Assembly (NCBI GenBank): GCA_002308595.1 | Contig: DBWH01000058.1 | Location: forward strand, 1 to 9,464 | Source of the DNA: Mageeibacillus sp. UBA1243 | GTDB lineage: Bacteria > Bacillota > Clostridia > UBA1212 | Length of the DNA: 9,464 nt | Reading direction: 5' to 3' | In this document: positions 6,640-9,464 of the stretch, piece after piece | Layout: each line of letters opens with the position of its first letter | How positions within the stretch are numbered: position 1 is the first letter of the stretch | Notes under the pieces: generated by a model | What the model was told of the DNA's origin: nothing | Seen by the model: the letters and a program-made list of their open reading frames with translations, nothing else | Databases searched by the model: none | Made by a program: the position numbers and the translations under genes

Positions 6640-6676
6640 GAAGTGAAAAGTTAACCGAAAAGTTAACTTCCACTTC
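6640..6676. repeat. Palindrome 1 upstream of the rpsO promoter
   Basis: GAAGTG (6640-6645) pairs with CACTTC (6671-6676), and AAGTTAAC (6648-6655) pairs with GTTAACTT (6662-6669), around a six-base loop. There is no T-run on either strand, so a normal intrinsic terminator is unlikely. It directly abuts palindrome 2. Confidence 0.7.
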
Positions 6677-6678
6677 AA

Positions 6679-6727
6679 ATCCTCCTGAAGTAGATTTGGT
6701 TATTTACCTTGTCTACTTTAGGAGGAT
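6679..6727. repeat. Palindrome 2: 16-bp inverted repeat, possible miniature element
   Basis: ATCCTCCTGAAGTAGA (6679-6694) is the reverse complement of TCTACTTTAGGAGGAT (6712-6727) except for one base, which is a G-U pair in RNA. The 17-base centre has an inner GGT/ACC. The right arm, extended to 6734, ends in CA and so begins TG on the other strand. This recalls IS3-family termini, but no transposase is present, so a miniature or relict element is only a guess. It could also act as a barrier between the membrane-protein gene and rpsO. Confidence 0.6.
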
Positions 6728-6778
6728 CATATCACTGTGTCTCTGCAACGCTTCGTTTTTTTGTCCGGATCTTTGCCG

Positions 6779-8203
6779 TCAATAGTACACAACCGGCCAG
6801 ATTTTTCCGTTTTTACCGTACTCTCCTCTATAAATGTAAGGTGTTTCATACTCGCCGAATTTTTCAATCAGACTGTCGCGGTCAATCTGTCTGATTCCAT
6901 TGGCGGTTTGATCTACAATAAAGTATGCATCGTCCATTGCTCCGAGTCTGAAATTCCACGTTACCCGAACTATTCCCACAACGCCGTCGTTTGTTTTAGC
7001 ATACCAGCCAAAAAAACCATGCTTATATAATTCAAGTTCGCCGGCATTCTCTAAATGAGGCGGTACGATATTACCCTTATCAAATTCTTGTACAACGGTT
7101 TCTATTGCAGCCTTAAGATCAGGCAAATCGGCCAAATCATCTTCCGTAAAATGCGCTTTTGTTTCGGTGAAGGAGTCCTCCTCTTCATCGGTCCATTCTC
7201 TGCTGTATATGAAGACCCTTTCGTTTGTTGCAAAACCGTCTATATATCTTACAGTTGGAAGCTGTACTTCTTGCCATGAATATAGTTCATTTGAACTGCT
7301 CCTCGGAATAAAAACACCGTTTTCAAGCGATTGGATTTCAGATAGCTTTTCAGCTGCCTCTCCGGTGAGATCTTTCAACAGATGGACATAAAGGTCCTTT
7401 CTAAAGCCGTCCTGTTTTGCTTTATTCTCAGCTGCCGAGATATTCCTTGGCGGCTGCGCATCTTTTGTTTGTGATATCCACAGATTGCTACTGTTCCAAA
7501 GGCTTTTATCAAACGTTCCATTACCGTTAAATGCCATAAAGTTTTCTCCCATTAATCCACGGTAGGTAGATCTGTACCCGAAAAGAACAATATTCAGCTG
7601 CTCGGCTTTGCCCTGAGTTTTGTTGTACAACACGGAATACTCATATGCAAACTGATTCATGTCCAAAATCACAAATCGGTCATACCGGGAAAAATCCGTC
7701 ATATAGTCTGCAGGCATCAAATAATAAAACTCTTTTGTCATTTTAACGCCTTTCAGAAGCTTGACGGTCGTCATATGCAGAATACGGTACTCTGTTTGCT
7801 TCCAATCATCGTAAAATGTATAAGTGTCCGGAAGGGTTTCAACCAATTTTGCCGTAACGGATAATCCTTCCGTCATCAGACTTAATTCCCCCGAAACTTG
7901 AGAAAAACCGCAGATTGGTTCATCTCCATAGAATGTTGGTCCGGAAAAAGAAATCCGGCCCCGTATAGACGGGTTGGAAGTTACATCGATAATACCTCTT
8001 CTGCTATTATCGCCAATAAACTGAAGGACAGCGAACAGAGAAGCCACCAGCACTACGGCAGCTGCAAAGGCAAGGGGCAAACAATAGCGAAGCTCAATTT
8101 TGCGAGAGTGTTTCTCTTTTGATGCGGTTGCTGACGGTTTGAGCCGGTCAACAATATCATCGTCAATTCTGATAACCGAATTAAACAAATCTATCCCGTT
8201 CAT
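6779..8203 (-). CDS. Single-pass membrane protein, anti-sigma-like partner of the XRE/sigma4 regulator
   Basis: A 474-residue protein that I do not recognise as a named family. Residues 1-39 form a charged cytoplasmic tail containing VIRIDDDIVDRL. One membrane helix follows at about 41-63 (LPLAFAAAVVLVASLFAVL), then a large outside domain of about 410 residues, with no cell-wall motif. This layout, and the short acidic 'IDDDIV' segment before a basic stretch and helix, resemble membrane proteins encoded after ECF-type sigma genes in gut Clostridia. A sensor or anti-sigma role is therefore inferred from context and topology, not from a proven motif. The ATG overlaps the stop of the upstream regulator as ATGA, with AAGGAGAG before it, so the two are translationally coupled. 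The gene is more A/T-rich than rpsO, pnp or the dehydrogenase. No U-tract terminator follows, only the two palindromes at 6640-6727. Confidence 0.75.
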   Translation of the reverse strand: MNGIDLFNSVIRIDDDIVDRLKPSATASKEKHSRKIELRYCLPLAFAAAVVLVASLFAVLQFIGDNSRRGIIDVTSNPSIRGRISFSGPTFYGDEPICGFSQVSGELSLMTEGLSVTAKLVETLPDTYTFYDDWKQTEYRILHMTTVKLLKGVKMTKEFYYLMPADYMTDFSRYDRFVILDMNQFAYEYSVLYNKTQGKAEQLNIVLFGYRSTYRGLMGENFMAFNGNGTFDKSLWNSSNLWISQTKDAQPPRNISAAENKAKQDGFRKDLYVHLLKDLTGEAAEKLSEIQSLENGVFIPRSSSNELYSWQEVQLPTVRYIDGFATNERVFIYSREWTDEEEDSFTETKAHFTEDDLADLPDLKAAIETVVQEFDKGNIVPPHLENAGELELYKHGFFGWYAKTNDGVVGIVRVTWNFRLGAMDDAYFIVDQTANGIRQIDRDSLIEKFGEYETPYIYRGEYGKNGKIWPVVYY

Positions 8204-8652
8204 TGAAAGCTCTCCTTTATGTATTTTTTCAGTTTTTTTCTGATTTTAGACAAAATGCTTCTGACATGGTTTTCGCCAATATTGTACTCCGCAGAAATCT
8301 CCGCAGTCGTTTTCAAGAAATAATACCTTCCCAAAAACACTCTTGCTCTTCTTTCACTGAGGCTCCGCACAAATACATTTATGATTTCGGTCAACCGCTC
8401 CTGCGGAATATCATCTGTATCGGCAACGCACGCTGTTAACTCTTTGAAGATCAGATTGTTTTTATCAACAATCAAATCAGGCGAAATGTCGAATAACCCG
8501 GCAATGCGCTCAATTGTAGGATAATCAGGTGTCCTTGTTCCGTTTTCCCATTTTGAAACCAAATCTCTTGAAACAAACAGTTTATCTGCGAGCGTTTGCT
8601 GCGACATCCCGCTATTAATTCTCAATTCGGCTATTGTCTTACCGATAGTCAC
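8200..8652 (-). CDS. XRE helix-turn-helix fused to sigma-70 region 4-like domain
   Basis: A 150-residue cytoplasmic DNA-binding regulator. Residues 4-60 are an XRE/Cro-type HTH (IAELRINSGMSQQTLADKLF, then VSRDLVSKWENGTRTPDYPTI). Residues 97-145 look like sigma-70 region 4: LSERRARVFLGRYYF, then the HTH TAEISAEYNIGENHVRSI and a basic LSKIRKKLKKYIKE end. No region 2 is visible, so it should not bind the -10 element like a complete sigma factor. It may place or recruit RNA polymerase, or use the C-terminal HTH as a second DNA reader. I chose the GTG at 8650-8652 because AAAGGAG lies about eight bases upstream and no in-frame ATG is nearby. Its TGA overlaps the ATG of the membrane protein, indicating a functional pair. 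Both domains are clear by motif; the joint function is unknown. Confidence 0.82.
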   Translation of the reverse strand: MTIGKTIAELRINSGMSQQTLADKLFVSRDLVSKWENGTRTPDYPTIERIAGLFDISPDLIVDKNNLIFKELTACVADTDDIPQERLTEIINVFVRSLSERRARVFLGRYYFLKTTAEISAEYNIGENHVRSILSKIRKKLKKYIKESFQ

Positions 8653-8685
8653 AACCGGACTCCTTTCTGTTTCAATTACAACTAT

Positions 8686-8713
8686 ATTTTATCTGCATTC
8701 CGTAAATTGTAAA
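8686..8713 (-). promoter_or_regulatory. Possible internal promoter for the XRE/sigma4 gene
   Basis: Minus-strand TTTACA (8708-8713), a 16-base spacer and TAAAAT (8686-8691), about 35 bases before the GTG start. It overlaps the end of the preceding open frame. It is reasonable but unproven, since the upstream promoter at 9094-9122 could also drive the gene. Confidence 0.45.
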
Positions 8714-8895
8714 GGGACAATACGCACCCCCCCGTTTTCACAGGTCATAACCAATACAATGAAATCCGATGTCAAAATCTTATAGTTAAATAGTCTTATC
8801 TCACGGAACGAAGTATCAAACAATGCCTGATTAGAATCTAAGTGAAACACAAAATAGTTTCTTGTTTGGGTCCGCTGTCTATAATCATATGGCAA
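8689..8895 (-). pseudogene. Open frame without a credible start, probable gene remnant
   Basis: About 68 codons are open, with protein-like composition, including YDYRQRTQTRNYFVFHLDSN and ILTSDFIVLVMTCENGG. The only in-frame initiator is a TTG at 8893-8895 with no ribosome site, and the frame stays open about 15 more codons upstream without a start. Just upstream in another frame is a 33-codon ORF with a good start and a membrane helix. Together they could be one small membrane-anchored protein of about 110 residues broken by frameshifts near the T6 run at 8953-8958 and again downstream. I do not recognise the family. A sequencing error or a separate small gene remain possible. Confidence 0.4.
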
Positions 8896-8938
8896 TTCAA
8901 GTTTATCGGTTCCAAATGCATTTTTAACTGTTAATAAC

Positions 8939-9040
8939 CTACATTTTCAACCGTAAAAAACCAGTCAATATCAACGGGGAGAGAATAACAATGATCAAGT
9001 ATATCAGTGCTTTTTTATACCACTTGTCTTCTTGCATCAT
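8939..9040 (-). CDS. 33-residue single-helix membrane peptide or N-terminal remnant
   Basis: The peptide begins MMQEDKWYKK, continues with a hydrophobic helix (ALIYLIIVILSPLILTGF, residues 11-28) and ends RLKM. A GGGAGAGG ribosome site lies at 9044-9051, and the promoter at 9094-9122 is about 55 bases upstream, so expression is credible. It is the first element of the A/T-rich cassette that leads to the XRE/sigma4 regulator. It may be a small regulatory membrane peptide, or simply the intact start of a gene whose rest lies out of frame at 8689-8895. Confidence 0.45.
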   Translation of the reverse strand: MMQEDKWYKKALIYLIIVILSPLILTGFLRLKM

Positions 9041-9066
9041 AAACCTCTCCCTTCTGAATACAGTAA

Positions 9067-9083
9067 TCGACGAACTATGTCGA
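9067..9083. promoter_or_regulatory. Dyad TCGAC-N7-GTCGA just downstream of the cassette promoter
   Basis: A five-base inverted repeat with a seven-base centre sits in the 5' leader of the cassette, where a repressor could act. The XRE domain encoded downstream would be a natural candidate. The arms are short, so this is weak. Confidence 0.25.
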
Positions 9084-9093
9084 ACCAATATTT

Positions 9094-9122
9094 ATTTTAC
9101 CAGCCAATTGTGAACAATTCAA
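9094..9122 (-). promoter_or_regulatory. Promoter of the accessory cassette
   Basis: Minus-strand TTGAAT (9117-9122), a 17-base spacer and TAAAAT (9094-9099). It faces the 33-residue peptide and the regulator genes. Confidence 0.6.
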
Positions 9123-9200
9123 GTTTTAGGGCTTTCCCCAGTCCAATTCGGCTACGTGAAGTGAAAAACAGCTATAAGTTTCGCCCTGTCCCGCCCCATC

Positions 9201-9247
9201 AAAAAGGCTGCCGGGCAGCCGGTGCATATGCCGGGAGCCTGGCAGCC
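9201..9247 (-). terminator. Intrinsic terminator after the truncated surface protein
   Basis: On the minus strand GGCTGCC (9247-9241) pairs with GGCAGCC (9212-9206), with further inner pairing through two CCGG blocks, and a T5 run follows (9205-9201). A shorter CAGCC/GGCTG hairpin beside the same T-run is an alternative fold. Confidence 0.75.
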
Positions 9248-9254
9248 TGTTTTC

Positions 9255-9272
9255 AATTGCCCGAGGGCAATT
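9255..9272 (-). other. Small perfect hairpin before the terminator
   Basis: AATTGCC and GGCAATT form a 7-bp stem closed by a CTCG tetraloop, ten bases after the surface-protein stop. It may protect the mRNA end or add to termination. Confidence 0.5.
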
Positions 9273-9281
9273 CAGTTTTGA

Positions 9282-9464
9282 TTATCTGTTGAACTGTTTC
9301 TTCTTGAGAAGAACGAGTGCGATTGCAGCTGCAGCGATGATGAAGATCACGATCGAAGCGTCAGCTGTGGGCGGGTTGGAAGCGGCAGGTCCGTTGTAGA
9401 TAACGTAAACTTCTCTGTCTTTCTCATTGGCCTGGCCTTTGTTGTCAAATCTGTTGAGTTTGAT
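9282..9464 (-). CDS. C-terminal end of a surface protein with sortase-like tail (5' part outside window)
   Basis: Only the last 60 residues are visible. After a short extracellular part (REVYVIYNGPAAS) comes NPPTADAS (residues 30-37 of the fragment), then a hydrophobic helix (IVIFIIAAAAIALVLL) and the basic end KKKQFNR. This is the layout of a cell-wall sorting signal, with NPPTAD standing where LPXTG or NPXTG would be. Anchoring by a variant sortase is inferred. With Ala in place of Gly it may instead be a plain membrane anchor. The coding style resembles the 494-residue surface protein but the tail class differs. Nothing can be said about the ligand domain. Confidence 0.8.
   Translation of the reverse strand: MKLNRFDNKGQANEKDREVYVIYNGPAASNPPTADASIVIFIIAAAAIALVLLKKKQFNR

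Noticed and set aside
1..9464. CRISPR array, tRNA or rRNA genes
   Set aside because: No regularly spaced repeats, no tRNA-like cloverleaf with TTCGA arm in proper context, and no rRNA signature words were found on either strand.

Overview
The window looks like a chromosomal segment of an anaerobic gut-type Clostridium-class Firmicute, probably Oscillospiraceae/Ruminococcaceae or a relative. This is inferred from gene style, not from a search. Pointers are purine-rich GGAGG ribosome sites, housekeeping genes rpsO and pnp of Firmicutes type, secreted proteins with Thr/Pro/Glu-rich stalks and C-terminal membrane anchors, and a sigma-region-4 protein paired with a membrane protein. All convincing genes lie on the minus strand, so the window is transcribed from high to low coordinates.

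From the high end: (1) 9282-9464 is the C-terminal end of a surface protein with a sortase-like tail, followed by two hairpins. (2) 6779-9122 is a visibly more A/T-rich accessory cassette. It holds a promoter, a 33-residue membrane peptide, a broken or startless open frame, a GTG-initiated fusion of an XRE helix-turn-helix to a sigma-70 region 4-like domain, and a single-pass membrane protein that overlaps it by ATGA. (3) 6640-6734 contains two strong palindromes. (4) rpsO has its own promoter, a foldable leader and a strong terminator. (5) A 396-base structured gap leads into pnp, which ends at a terminator. (6) 2026-3510 is a secreted or anchored protein with an internal domain duplication and an unusual Gly-Cys-Gly tail, with its own promoter and terminator. 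(7) 1-1861 is a promoter, a leader, an FAD-dependent dehydrogenase of the COG2509 type, and, four bases after its stop, the start of a short-type serine O-acetyltransferase that runs off the window.

Functional links: S15 and PNPase are a classic neighbouring pair, and both leaders here can fold in ways consistent with post-transcriptional control. The XRE/sigma4 protein and the overlapping membrane protein look like a signalling pair, with a membrane sensor or anti-sigma partner and a DNA-binding output. The FAD enzyme and acetyltransferase are translationally adjacent and probably one operon.

The best candidate for something undescribed is the XRE-sigma4/membrane-protein cassette. Next are the pnp leader architecture and the short motifs shared between leaders of unrelated genes.
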